A stretch of 64,000 nucleotides of DNA from Hericium rajendrae. Its lineage: Eukaryota > Basidiomycota > Agaricomycetes > Russulales > Hericiaceae. How positions within the stretch are numbered: position 1 is the first letter of the stretch; each line of letters opens with the position of its first letter. The stretch lies in assembly GCA_033439255.1 (NCBI GenBank), contig CM065878.1, positions 3,100,001-3,164,000 of the forward strand. The letters run 5' to 3'. Position numbers and translations under genes: made by a program. Of this stretch, positions 45,816 to 57,106 are shown piece after piece. Under the pieces are notes generated by a model, which had not been told where the DNA came from, did no database searches, and saw only the letters and a list, made by a program, of their open reading frames with translations.

Positions 45816-46253
45816 TGGACAATACCCTGGCTCCAAAAGACCGTCTTCCAGCCCTTGCTTTTTATCACATGTTGTTCTGCTGCTCCTGGTTCCGTTATGG
45901 TATCGTACATTCCCTACTTCACGGGGGACTTGTGTCCTGCCCTCCGCGCCCAGCGCGCCAGAACATTTCTCACACTCGTTTGCATGGATATCCTGGCGCT
46001 CGCGCCTCCTTTCATATGATTACTATTACTTGTTCTCTCCTGTTTTAGTTGGAGATTTGACGGAATCGTTGAGTCGACGATTATTTGATGAATATATGAT
46101 ACCTCGGCTCACTGCCACTCTCTGCTAAGCACCGTGTCATGTCGTCATCCTAAATTGGCAATTAAGAGGATCGAGTAACTTTTGAGTGGCTTTCCGATCT
46201 CTTACTGCACTACTCCGTCTCCTTACTGTCCCTCCCTCCTTCTCTTCCACAAT
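45816..46253. other. Intergenic between septin and MTR10
   Basis: This 438-bp stretch is AT-rich in its middle and holds the septin 3' UTR and the MTR10 promoter. The open frame 45783-46048 overlapping its start is read-through beyond the septin stop in another frame. No other feature was seen. Confidence 0.4.
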
Positions 46254-49200
46254 ATGTCTTCGGAAGTTCAAGATCTGTTCTCTGCGCTAGATGTCTTTGG
46301 TCGCACGACAGATAAGGCCGAGTTGGAAAAGGCCAACGACTGGCTCCAGAGATTCCAGCATGCAGTAACTACCGTTCCGTCTGTGGCCCCCGACTACGAT
46401 TTCTGACTTGTCCGATCCAATCGTCGTCTTAGCCTGACGCGTGGACTATGTGCAATGTCATCTTACGGTCCGCCGATTCACCGCCAGCTGCAAAAGTCTT
46501 CGCAGCGCAGACGCTGAGGAGCAAGGTGAGTGGCTCTGGATCGGACCCTTGTCCACAACTCATCCAATCTGCTTCCTCAGGTCATATACGACCTCAATCA
46601 AGTATCTGCCGAAAATCTGCTGTCCCTGCGCGATACGCTGGTCGAAGTGTTGCGACTGTATCAGAATGGACCAAAGAATATCGTCATTCAGCTCTGTCTC
46701 GCCCTTGCTGGTCTTGCGCTCCAGGTTCCCGCATGGAGAAACGCCGTGCAAAGCATGATCGACGCATTCGGAGGAAATCCTTCGACTGTGCCAATTTTGC
46801 TTCAATTCTTGACCGTCCTTCCGGACGAGCTGAACACGAACACCAAGATCCCTGTCACGGTAAGAGCTGTGATATTCGTTTTCATTGACAGGAGTTGAAG
46901 TTTTGTCGTCTTTCTAGGATCAAGAGTATAGAGAACGGTCTGCAGACCTGCTTACTGCAAATGCAAAGCAGGTACTTGACCTTCTATCGATGTATATTCA
47001 GGCGTCCGGTTAGCTCATCTCTTCTCAAATTATGCTGAAATGCTAACGAAGCCTTTGATCAGGCATCACAACCGTCGTCCAAAATCAGATCTTCAACTGC
47101 CTGAGAAATTGGGTGATCGCCGGCGAGATCACTGCCACAGACTTGGCAGCATCCCCACTTTTCGACTTTTCCTTTGAGGCCCTTGCTTCAGAGGAGTTGT
47201 TCGATGCGGCTGTGGACGTCGTCTGCGATCTCATCCATGAGACTCAGGAAATAGATGAGAACATGCCCGTCATCGAGGGCATTGTTCCGAAAGTGATAGC
47301 ACTCCGGCCGGCCCTGACAGCAGCGTATGATGACCCGGAGAAAGTCAGAGGCTACGCACGCATCTTTTCTGAGGCGGGAGAAACCTATCGACTGCTCATC
47401 CTCCAACACACTGAGATCTTCTTCCCCATCGTCGAAGCCATCAGCGAGTGTTCTGCGTATCCTGACCTCGACATCGTACCCATCACCTTCCCCTTCTGGG
47501 CGCGACTCGCTCAGAGCATCGGCAAGAAGTCCTCCATTGCTCCCGCTTTCTACGATGCATACAAATCTTTGATGGCGGCCGTCATCCGGCATCTCCACTT
47601 CCCCCCCGACGCCTCTCCAATGCTCGGGGAGGAGTTGGACAATTTCCGCTCTTTCCGACATGTTATGGGTGACACGCTCAAGGATTGCTGCCACGTGCTC
47701 GGAACTGGACCTTGTCTAATGGCGGCATACGATATGATTACAACTGCATTGGCTCAGGGTGCCAACGTGACTTGGCAAGACATCGAAGCGCCCTTGTTTG
47801 CAATGAGGTCTATGGGCGCGCAGGTCGAACTGAACGATGTGACGGCTGTCCCTAAAATCATGGATCTTTTGCCCAGGCTCCCACAGCATCCTCGAGTGCG
47901 ATATGCAGCGCTTCTCATCATCTCGCGTTACACAGATTGGATTAGCCAGCACCCAGACTATATCCCTCCCGCATTGCAATATGTCTCATCCGGTTTCGAG
48001 GATACTGATAGCGAGGTAATCGGAGCTGCAAGCCACGCTCTTAAATACCTTTGCGATGATTGCAAACGGGTACGTGATTGGCTTTTGGTTCAGAAAGGAT
48101 ATAGCTAACGTCCGGATGCAGCATTTGGTCACGTTCTTACCCCAATTACATACGTTCCTCGTCTCTGCAGGCCCGAAGCTTACGAGGGATGACCAGACGT
48201 CTGTGTATGAAGCCATTTCGTTCGTCATATCTGCGATGCCCATGGAACAAGCTGCCCAATCTCTGCGCACATTCTCCCTCGATATTCTCGCTGCTGTTCA
48301 TGCCATAACGACCCAGGCTACTGTGCCAAGCAAACAAGACTTGCAACGCGTCGAGGGTAAGTTATTTCCTGCCATGCGTGCTCGTGCTCGTGCTGACTTC
48401 CTCCTTTAGATGGCTTGGCAAATCTGGAGGTGATGTTGTATACGGTCGGTCCGTTTGGCGAAGAGCTTCCCGAGGCATGCCAAAACACTTGTCAAGAAGC
48501 TTGGGCCATCTTTGATGCTTTCATCGCCAAGTATGGATCAGACTACGAGGTCGCCGAACATACAACTAGGGTCCTCCGACATGGTCTGACTCTGTTCGGC
48601 GCTTATGCGCTACCAGTTGCTGCAGATGTCGTAGCAAAAATGACCACTGCTTTCGAGGCGACTGGATTGGCCAGCTATCTCTGGATTGGCGGCAAGGTGC
48701 TGGCTCAGTTCGGAAATGAAGAAAATTCTCAGTTACGGGCAGCATTTAAGGCTCTGTATGAACGATCTACGAATAAGATGGCTGCTCTCCTTCAAGAGAA
48801 GACGCCTTCGTCCCTCCCTGATGGTGTGTGCTCATCTAATCACTTCTTTGATCCTAGCTGACGCCATCTGTATCCAGTGCTCGAGGATTACATCCAGATG
48901 CTCCTGCGCCTTTTGACCTATGGGCCAGACATTTTCTTCGAGAGCGCGGTGTTCCCGGTCGCTTTCCGGGTCGTCATGACAGCACTCACGCTGGTGCAAT
49001 CGGACCCTGTCTTCTATTCCCTCGACCTCATTCGATCCATCGTGACCCATGACTGCCTCATGCCGAACGTGACAACTCCGCCACCGAAATTCCCCATCTA
49101 TGCCGCCGCCATCCGACAGGTCATTGATAAGGAGGGTTTCGACCTTGCTGGACTGTTGATATCAGGTCTTGTCGGAGACTTCCCTGAGGACGCGCCGTCG

Positions 49201-49505
49201 TCCATCATCTCAATCTTCCGGGTGCTGGCGGAGCTGTGGTCTCAGCCTCTGCTGTCCTGGGTGGGTCCCATTCTCATGCGGCTGCCAAGCACCAGTGTTC
49301 CAGATATGGCGAAGGCGCAATTCTTGAGTGATTTGGCGGCGTGAGTCTCTTGCAGTATCATCGTCTTACCTGTTGTCTGACTCTTCATGATTTCAGTGCC
49401 ATTAATGCTGGTCAGTATGATAAGGTGAAATATGCCATCGTTGGATTGCATAGAGCGTCTCGTAAAACCCGGGACAGACGGCGGGTGGAACCTTTGGATC
49501 GGTAG
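46254..49505 (+). CDS. MTR10: Importin MTR10/transportin-3 (karyopherin beta family)
   Basis: Start MSSEVQDLFSALDVFGRTTD and WLQRFQHAPDAWTMCNVILR, the importin-beta N-terminal repeats, then FAAQTLRSKVIYDLNQVSAE, LCLALAGLALQVPAWRNAV, LTVLPDELNTNTKIPVT, NCLRNWVIAGEITATDLAAS and about 19 HEAT-type helices to the C terminus (MAKAQFLSDLAA, YDKVKYAIVGLHRASRKTRD). Mtr10/TNPO3 carries SR-type and other RNA-binding proteins, and in yeast also tRNA, through the nuclear pore. About nine exons join in frame with no anomaly, and the product of roughly 930 residues is the normal size. Importin alpha lies 10 kb further on. Confidence 0.9.
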
Positions 49506-49826
49506 AAGATGTAAAGAAGCACATTGTATCATGATGACCTGTTATACCATATCACGGAAGATGTAGCTACCAAACATTTCTTTCCAGTTATACATGATTT
49601 ATTGTAACGACATGCTCATGTGTCTATCGAAGCCCTATGTTTGGCGATCGATTTCGCCAGAAGCCGCAGTGCTCGATTCAAGCTTCCTGCCATTCGTATC
49701 GTACATACAACTTGCATTACATTTGGGATGTGCCGTGTATAATGCTCCAAATATCCCACAACCATATCGGTAAGACCGGTCCTTTGAGCTAAAATCCCTT
49801 CGGAACAATCCTCGCCGCCCAACCGC
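49506..49826. other. Tail-to-tail intergenic stretch
   Basis: These 321 bp separate the MTR10 stop (plus strand) and the reductase stop (minus strand). They should hold the two 3' ends. No further feature was recognised. Confidence 0.4.
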
Positions 49827-51121
49827 CTAAAGACCCTCTTGAGGATTAGCGACCAACTTCACCCCACTAACCTTGCCCTGTCCCACCCTTGCGACTCCAG
49901 CTGGGATGGCAGCAAGTCCACCAGGCAGTTTCTCGACTCTGTTGGGCTATCAGGAAAACAATTAGCCAGGCCGGCGATAGGTATGATTTAGCAATTTAAC
50001 AAACCTTTATGACGCCTGTGTCGAGAAGGCTAGTCAGATGGTCATAGAAATCATTAGATATGTAGTGGTTCTCGGGACTGTTCGAGCTGCCAAAGACGAA
50101 GCAAACGGTCTTGCCCTCCTCCGCCTCCTCACCCAGCTTACCGACGCTGGGCTCCAGCGTGGTGACGAGGAAGCCTTTGGGTGCGAGAATCTTCCAAGAA
50201 GCCTCCTGCGCCTCGTCCGAGGCGATCGCGTCGTACACAAGTGGGACGGATGGGGCGATCTTCGCCACTGCGGCGGGAAGCTCTGCATACGACGTGGTGT
50301 GGTAGTCGATGACGTGCGTCGCGCCAGCGGACTTGACATATTCAGCGTTGCGGGAGGATGCAGTAGTGATGATGGGTTCAAAACCGGACAGCTTCGCCAG
50401 CTGGATTGCTAATCGAGATATTAGCCTCAGCATTGAGAATGTAATCGTGTTAATTTACCATGTTGTCCGACAGAGCTGGACCCGCCAACGATGAGGGCGG
50501 CATTGCCCTTGTACTTGTCGCGACCGCTAGCAGTCCAGGGTCTAGCAAGTTCTGCGCCTCCGCGCGGCGCGCCTTTCTTGCCGTATAAACCTATGGCTGC
50601 CGTTGCAAAGGTGAGCGGGATAGTGGCAGCTTCATCAAACGAGTATTTGCTGGGAATCTATAATTTATTCGCGTCAGCTCGGAAATAGGGGAGTACGCGT
50701 CTGATATGCGTGGACACAATTACGGACTTTTGCGACTCGAACAGCGTCACCCAGAACATACTGCTGGAAGGTTCCGCGATCGGGGACCCACAGGCCCTGC
50801 AAGAGGCTATAGCAAAAGAAATGAACAACAGTACAAGTGGTATTGAAGTGGTTGTACTAACACGCGATCTCCCTTTTGGAAGCCAGTCACGCCCTCTCCG
50901 AGTTCCTCGATGATACCAGCACCATCGTTGCCAAGGACTGCAGGATATTCATCGATGAACACACCGGCCTGCTGAATGTAATTGTCTACAGGGTTCATGG
51001 CCGCCGCAAGCACCTTGACGAGAACTTGTCCGTGTCCGGGCTTTGGGATAGCACGGGTGCCAATCTCGAAGTTCGCACCCTTCGATGGGATGAGAAGTGC
51101 TTTCTGCGATGCGGAAGACAT
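49827..51121 (-). CDS. Zinc-type medium-chain reductase (MDR/trans-enoyl-reductase-like)
   Basis: Start MSSASQKALLIPSKGANFEI. The catalytic GroES-like part has GHGQVLVKVLAAAMNPVDN and AVLGNDGAGIIEELGEGVT. The Rossmann part has LTFATAAIGLYG, GNAALIVGGSSSVGQHAIQL with the nucleotide-binding GxSSxVG, AGATHVIDYHTTSYAELPAA and LVYDAIASDEAQEASWKIL. The C terminus is KVSGVKLVANPQEGL, stop at 49827-49829. The Cys and His ligands of a catalytic zinc are absent from the 'AMNPVDN' motif, as in quinone or enoyl reductases (for example ToxD and fungal trans-acting enoyl reductases). No biosynthetic cluster surrounds it, so a general NADPH-dependent reductase is likeliest. Four or five exons. Confidence 0.8.
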
Positions 51122-51761
51122 GTTGAAAAATCAATGTTCTGAATCGGAAGCTGTCTCCTTTGCTTTATATACTTCCTTCATGTATGACGGCGTGTCTGCT
51201 TCCGCACATCGACCACGTCCAGGAGCTGTTGCGTGTGCGTCAGAATGTCGATAGGGGGTGCTCGATGACCTGTCGATGACATCGTCAATGCAGAAAGCGT
51301 GGGTCAGTCCCTACTCCCGCGATCGGTGTACCAGCCCAGAACCTGCTAGAAGCAAAATCAATTCAAGAGCCACACCCTTTTCTTGGAGGATCCATCGCGT
51401 TCCACCCACTGAGCCGTCAACTTACATTAGTCGCTTGCACTGGTCATATTTTCAGCGGCGTTGCCTCGTCCAGCCTTTCTTTGCAAACTCTTTCGACAGC
51501 TTTCGATTTCGTTGTAGCTCCGGCTCTGTCAATTCATTGTTTACTCGCATCCACAGCAGCACGCAGTCTGTAAAGCGGAACGTCTGTAGAAGTACTGTTG
51601 AGATCATCAGATCATCTCGTGAGACTTGCCCGAATCCTTTCTCCCCAGCTCGGTCTACATGATTGGGCTCCTTGTACTCCGCGCTCTTTTCGCACTGCAC
51701 CCTGGAGCCGAGAGTCAATAGGATGCAGGATGAAGATAAGGCTGGACGTCACGAACAACGT
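51122..51761. other. Intergenic between reductase and F-box genes
   Basis: A 640-bp stretch with the reductase promoter and the F-box gene's 3' UTR. A minus-strand frame at 51452-51718 (ending LQRNRKLSKEFAKKGWTRQ) is open for 88 codons and charged, but it has no known domain. It may be a small gene or chance and is not called. Confidence 0.35.
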
Positions 51762-53529
51762 TCAAGGAAATCGTGGTCGAGGCCACCTAGGGTGTTCCCT
51801 TGTGTTTGGAAGGATTTCAGGGCCAAGGCCATACATGAAAAAATCAGGAACCGAAGGAAGTTCCCAGCCCTTCAGGCTCTTCGGGTCCTGCAGATGTTCC
51901 GGTGGTACTACCCAATCGTTGAAAGTGAACTCCTCTACATCAGTAGCCTTGCCCGTTCCTTTTCTGGCGACTAAACAATCAACGATCGACCCCAACTGTT
52001 GCTTGTCCGTCCCGCTGGAATATCTGCTATCCACAGTCAAAGCCCTGAGACGCGGAAAGGCGGGGTCATTTCCATCTGCCTGTGGATGCAGAACCCGCAG
52101 TATGTGCTTCACGGCTTGACCCTGTGCGCTTAGTGCACGGACACCGGGAAGGTGAGAAGCAAGAAGCTGTACGGTGACTTCTCCGAGTTCTTGGTTACTC
52201 CGCATGGAGTCGAGATCCAGCGTCTCGACCCTGTCTAGCGGTATCTGGGCGCACAGATCGCGCAACGTCTCTTGCCATGGGAAGTTGCTGTCTGCCCACG
52301 GCGTAACCAATAAGCTGAAGCACATCTCCGAAGGCGTCGGTGGGAGGGATGCGTCCAGATAGGCATTTATGCAGACTCTGCCTGTGTACGAGACACACAG
52401 ACCGCGCAGCAGGCCCCGCGCACCATACACTGGCCTGAGTAGCTGGCCAAAGCGGAAATCTTCGAGCGATTCTGGACGGCATGGGAGCGTGACCTGTGTT
52501 CTGGGTGTGATTGGGAATCGCCTCATGAAGGCGTCACGTTGATGTGCTCCTGCGCCGAGATGGAGACGGGTGAGACTGGTGCGTGGCGACAGACAACGAG
52601 GGTCGGGTGAGCTAATGGAATCTGGTGCATCGGAATGCAGAGCATCTTCGATCAGCAAATCGCTCAAGTGCTCCAGAGGCTCTAGAAGCGTCACCATCTG
52701 CGACACTGTGAATTTCTCCGGGGGCTGATAGAGACTCAATTTTGTGAGCGTCGCAGGAAGAATCGAATTAGGTGAGAAGCCGACCGCCAAAAGAATGAGG
52801 CGATTGAGGCAACTCGCCCCTTCGAGACAGCCGGGGGGGAGGAAGCATGGCACGTCTTCCGCCGGAAGGCCGCTGGTCCAGAGCTCCAACCGCTTCAAAA
52901 ATGGCATTGGCTTCGTCAGGTGTTTGGAGACTAGATCCCGTCTTTCCCTTGAGGGCATGTTTAAAGAAATCTCGAATGCGCGGTCGGCATGAGATAGGGC
53001 GAGTGGAAGCGTGTTAATGGGCTGATCTGGGTCCGACCATGAGCGGTAGCTAATCGATATTGGTGCTGCCTTGCTGCGTTCCAGCATGATGGAAGTGATC
53101 TCGGAATTGACGAACGAAATTCCTTCCCATAGGCGGGGCGAATCGATAGCAATCGTGCGCCAGGTTTGGCAAACGTGGGTAATGGTGGTGATCCACTCTG
53201 GGCTGGGGCTGTAACCTTCAAAGGCTCTGATGTAGTATGGCGTAAATCTGGAGGCGAGAATGACCTCGTAGAATATCGCGACCATGAGCTCTACGGGCAA
53301 CCACACGTTGATCAGAGTATATGCGTTACGTCGTGCGCGCAATTCGCGACCTGATTCTGACGATGAAGGAGACGCGATTTCTTCGATTTGTGCATCAATG
53401 GCCTGCTGAGCGGCGATACATTCGTGAGCACTCAGTCGGGGAGACTTGGCTTCCACTATGACCTAGAACTAAAATCAGTAATTTGACCTTCGGGATGAAC
53501 GAGAGAAACGAGCATACGACAGTCTGCAT
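51762..53529 (-). CDS. F-box protein with leucine-rich region (Agaricomycete type)
   Basis: A 12-nt first coding exon (MQTV, 53529-53518) is spliced to a long exon of 560 codons. After a short coiled N-terminal helix (AAQQAIDAQIEEIASPSSSE) comes the F-box: TLINVWLPVELMVAIFYEVI, SPEWITTITHVCQTWRTIAI, DSPRLWEGISF. The remainder holds irregular leucine-rich strands (FLKRLELWTSGLPAEDV, LTKLSLYQPPEKFTVSQMV, RVETLDLDSMRSNQEL). Such F-box genes form large, variable families in mushroom genomes and serve as substrate adaptors of SCF ubiquitin ligases. The target cannot be predicted. The frame is intact. Confidence 0.85.
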
Positions 53530-53930
53530 GTTGAGGGAGATAGAATCGCGTGGCGCGATATAAGTTGAGTCTAGTTAGCGTCTCGACGCTGAATCTTTAT
53601 AGCCTTCGACCCTGAGGTCTATTCCAGCAGCCTGTGTACACGGCCTCACAGTATCATTGACGGTCCGGAGTACGCAGGGTTTCGCGGTGACGATGTAATT
53701 GCGAAATTCGTGCGCTAAAAGCTGAGGAAATTTAACTGCAAGGCCCGTCATGGTATGCCGGTGGTCCGAAGTATATCGCCTTTCACGATAACGATGCGAT
53801 AGTGAAAAGTTCTATCCCAGAAGTTGAGCAACGCTCATGATATCTTACGTAATGATAGCAACTGTATGTATGCAGGCGCGGTCGCTGTAGCGTGTCACTG
53901 TCATCTCCCTCTTTTGACTACCCTCTCACA
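53530..53930. promoter_or_regulatory. Divergent promoter region, F-box gene and LSC1
   Basis: These 401 bp separate two divergent starts. A short palindromic-looking pair around ATAACGATGC and CGCGGTGACGATG repeats twice (about 53680-53700 and 53785-53800), with no assigned function. The LSC1 side ends in a pyrimidine-rich stretch before the ATG at 53931. Confidence 0.4.
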
Positions 53931-55347
53931 ATGCTTGGTCGCGTTAGACACTCGCTGGCATCTAGCGGTATGTGCGGGATTTTTTTTGCATCATGCATGC
54001 CCCACTCATTTTTCGTTTAGCTGGGCGCAGGCTATTCTCCCAGTCTGTTTCCAGGCGGAGCTACGAGGACACCATCCGCAATCTGCTCATCCACAAGGAT
54101 ACCAAAGTTCTATGCCAGGGCTTCACTGGAAAGACTGTACGTTCGTTCCGGACTGAGCTTTCATTGACGCAAACTGACTTGTGTGTAGGCTACTTTCCAT
54201 TCCAGGGAAGCTCTCGCTTACGGGACGAACATGGTCGGCGGTGTTTCTCCCAAGAAAGCTGGTCAGATCCACTTGGGTCTTCCGGTATTCGGCACAGTGA
54301 GAGAGGTACGCTAGACCTTTTACGCTCCGCCTTGCAGTAGATCCTTAAAATTTGCGACAGGCTGTCCGCGACGCCCAGCCTGACGCGACTGTCATTTTCG
54401 TTCCCCCACCCTTTGCAGCGGATGCCATTATTGAAGCCATTGAAAACGAAATCGGTCTCATTGTCTGCATTACCGAGGGCATTCCCCAGGCAGATGAAAT
54501 CAAGGTAAGCAGATGCCATGTCGCTTTCAACAGGGCGTGTCATGACATTACCGCTTTAGGTTATCAACGCCTTGAAGAGCCAGTCAAAATCGCGTCTTGT
54601 AGGGCCCAATTGCCCTGGCATCATCAACCCACTCGGATGCAAGATGGGCATCCAACCTGGTCATATCCACAAACCTGGTCGTATCGGTACGGAGCATGCT
54701 TTTCGCACCACCGCGGTCGCCGACTAACAGTATTAGGTATCGTTTCGCGTTCCGGAACTCTGACATACGAGGCTGTCGCGCAGACGACGGATATTGGTCT
54801 CGGACAAACGCTCTGCGTGGGCATTGGCGGCGATTCCTTCCCGGGAACGCAGCATGTCGACGTGATCAAGGTTTTCCTCGAAGATGACAAGACTGAGGGT
54901 GAGTGAAACTTACACCCATCGCTAATGCGCATTGCTTATCGCCGCGTCGAAAGGAATCGTCATCATTGGTGAGATCGGTGGCTCCATGGAAGAGGAGGCA
55001 GCAGAATACCTGGAGAGGTTCAACCTCACCCGTGCCAAGCCAAAGCCCGTCGTTGGCTTCATCGCTGGCCGTACCGCTCCTCCCGGCAGACGTATGGGTC
55101 ATGCTGGTGCCATCATCGCTGGTGGAAAAGGTTCGATTCAAAATAAATAAATGATGCATGTTGCTGATCCCATTGGTTTAGGTGCGGCGTTGGATAAGGT
55201 CGCAGCTCTCGAGAAGGCCGGCGCTATCGTCACAAACAGCCCGGCGAAGATTGGTTTGGAGATGCTCAATGTATGGATGAACGCTTCTTCTAATCTCACA
55301 ATGCTAATCTTTTTGCACAGGCCATGAAGGCTGCGGGACTGGCATAG
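53931..55347 (+). CDS. LSC1: Succinyl-CoA ligase alpha subunit, mitochondrial
   Basis: Start [12 protein letters not shown], a presequence, then [152 protein letters not shown] and [18 protein letters not shown]. The phosphorylated His lies in [15 protein letters not shown]. The C terminus is NAMKAAGLA. The enzyme makes ATP or GTP while turning succinyl-CoA to succinate in the TCA cycle. About eight exons, all in frame, of the usual length (about 330 residues). Confidence 0.93.
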
Positions 55348-55460
55348 AGACCTTTGTTTATGGCGGATTTTCGTACAAATATCCTTGATAGACCGCTGTT
55401 TACGTAATATAGTCCATACGCGTTGTGTCTGGTCTTCGAGTTACCGAGGGAGCATCTACC

Positions 55461-56321
55461 ATGTCTCCCTACCAACCATCTCCTATCTTCAATGACGCCG
55501 CATCGTATCTTTCGAGTGCATCTGCGTTGGCGCAGGTTTCAAACGCGGTGAAATTGGAGGTCTAGGCGCATACTGCTGCTCATCCTTCGCGCACCTAACA
55601 CGGTCTCCGCCCTGCAGATTTATGGCCTTTTCAAGCTTGTCACTGTAGCACCAACGCCAATTACGAGCCGTCCATCATTCTTCGATATGACAGGACGTGC
55701 CAAATGGGATGCGTGGGCACAAGCCTCGAAGCAATATGAAGGGAATTTACCCGACGCGGAGAAACGCTACTTGGATATTGCTAGAAGTCTGGACTGGACT
55801 GAAGGCAAATCTGGGAGTGATTTAACCGAACCTCAGCAGAATGAGACACAGGGGAGCGCTGTAGGTGGTATGGGCGTGTCCGTCAGCACAATGGCTCCGC
55901 CGCCGTCGGAAGAGCAAGAGGATACTAGCAAGTTGCATGCACTTGTTGTAGACGACAAAATTAAGGAATTAACTGCCTTCCTTGACGCCAATCCGCAAGC
56001 AGATATCAATGCACGGGATAACTATGTGTGTATGACGACTGATACGAAATTCCCATTTGACTGAGATCCCTGTTTCCCCCAGGGTTACACACCGTTGCAC
56101 TTAGCCTCTGACAGAGGACACTTGGCGATCACGAAGCTATTGCTGCAGAAGGGGGCAGACAAGGACTTGAAGGTTCGTGGATTTGCTCATGGTCGCTTGA
56201 GCTGGACTGAATGCCCATCACCTGTCAGGACCCAGACGAATTCACGCCTGTTGAACTTGCAAGGTTTGCTGGGCACGACGCAATCGTAGCTCTGCTGCAG
56301 CCAGAGGATTCACCGTCTTAG
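55461..56321 (+). CDS. Acyl-CoA-binding domain plus ankyrin protein (ACBD6-like)
   Basis: Start MSPYQPSPIFNDAASYLSSA. The acyl-CoA-binding domain is spliced across a short intron: AQVSNAVKLE, then IYGLFKLVTVAPTPITSRPS and the signature GRAKWDAWAQ. A linker rich in Ser and Pro leads to two ankyrin repeats: LHALVVDDKIKELTAFLDAN, INARDNYGYTPLHLASDRGH, LAITKLLLQKGADKDLKD and FTPVELARFAGHDAIVALLQ. This pairing is that of ACBD6, which binds long-chain acyl-CoA and interacts with N-myristoyltransferases. The stop is at 56319-56321. All four exons keep the frame. Confidence 0.87.
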
Positions 56322-56551
56322 CAGATGGTTGGTGACACGCATATCATGAGCTGTGCATTGCGGACGCAGCTAAATTAGAGTAGTCCTTGTGTCATGCCTT
56401 TCAGTAATGGATGAGAAAGATTAATGCAAATGTATGTTACAGCACTGGAAGCACCTCCATGGACGGCAGCCAAGACGGTCAAGGGTAAACTTCTCCATCA
56501 TCTATCCTCCACGCCTTCGTCATTATATGACAATGCGAGTGCGCATCTGCG

Positions 56552-56960
56552 TTATGATGGTGGGGCCTGCGATTGAGGTGACGGGGGTGTTGGTCCGTCA
56601 CTAGAAGTCGGCGGGGGTCCCGTGGCCTTCGGATGGTACTTCGAGTCTGGTGGAAGTATACCACCCTAAACACGGCACGTCAGCCAGCCATAGGACCGTA
56701 GTTTGACATTTACTCACCCGTTCTAACAGCTTGACAACTGTTTTACTCGGTAAAGCCCCTCCCGTCTCTAGCCAGTACTTTATTCGGTCGACACTCCATT
56801 CGATGGTTTTCTGCGTCTGTCCGGGCAGAAGCCTCGGGTCATAGATACCCAGCGTCTCTATGGGCTTCGCATCTCGTCTTTTGCGAAGATCAATCGCGAC
56901 AAGGTGGAAGATGCGGTTGTTTCTGCGGCCGTGGAGGGCAAGGCGGAGACGGACAGGCAT
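56552..56960 (-). CDS. MRPS16: Mitochondrial ribosomal protein bS16m
   Basis: Start MPVRLRLALHGRRNNRIFHL, then VAIDLRKRRDAKPIETLGIY, DPRLLPGQTQKTIEWSVDRI and KYWLETGGALPSKTVVKLLE, the full S16 signature. The second exon gives GILPPDSKYHPKATGPPPTS and ends in a Pro-rich tail at TAA 56552-56554. The protein is part of the mitochondrial small ribosomal subunit. It is slightly longer than bacterial S16 because of the tail. It shares a 146-bp divergent promoter with the AP endonuclease gene. Confidence 0.9.
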
Positions 56961-57106
56961 GGTGTCGGGAGGAAGGTCGTGGGAAGAAGACAGGTGGAGA
57001 AACGGTCACGATCTCGCGAGCCACAGACGCGCTTCAAGCTGCGAGCGCCGCGCGTGTCGCGTAGGTAAGTCCAATTCAATCCACGTTTTTGTCTTCATTG
57101 CTCATC
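56961..57106. promoter_or_regulatory. Very short divergent promoter, bS16m and AP endonuclease
   Basis: Only 146 bp separate the start codons, so the two genes necessarily share regulatory DNA. A GTAAGT at 57065-57070 just upstream of the endonuclease ATG could be the donor of a 5' UTR intron, but no matching acceptor precedes the ATG. Confidence 0.4.

Noticed and set aside
51452-51718. Minus-strand 88-codon charged frame
   Set aside because: No known domain, no clear promoter, and it lies in the 3' UTR of the F-box gene. It could be real but cannot be supported.
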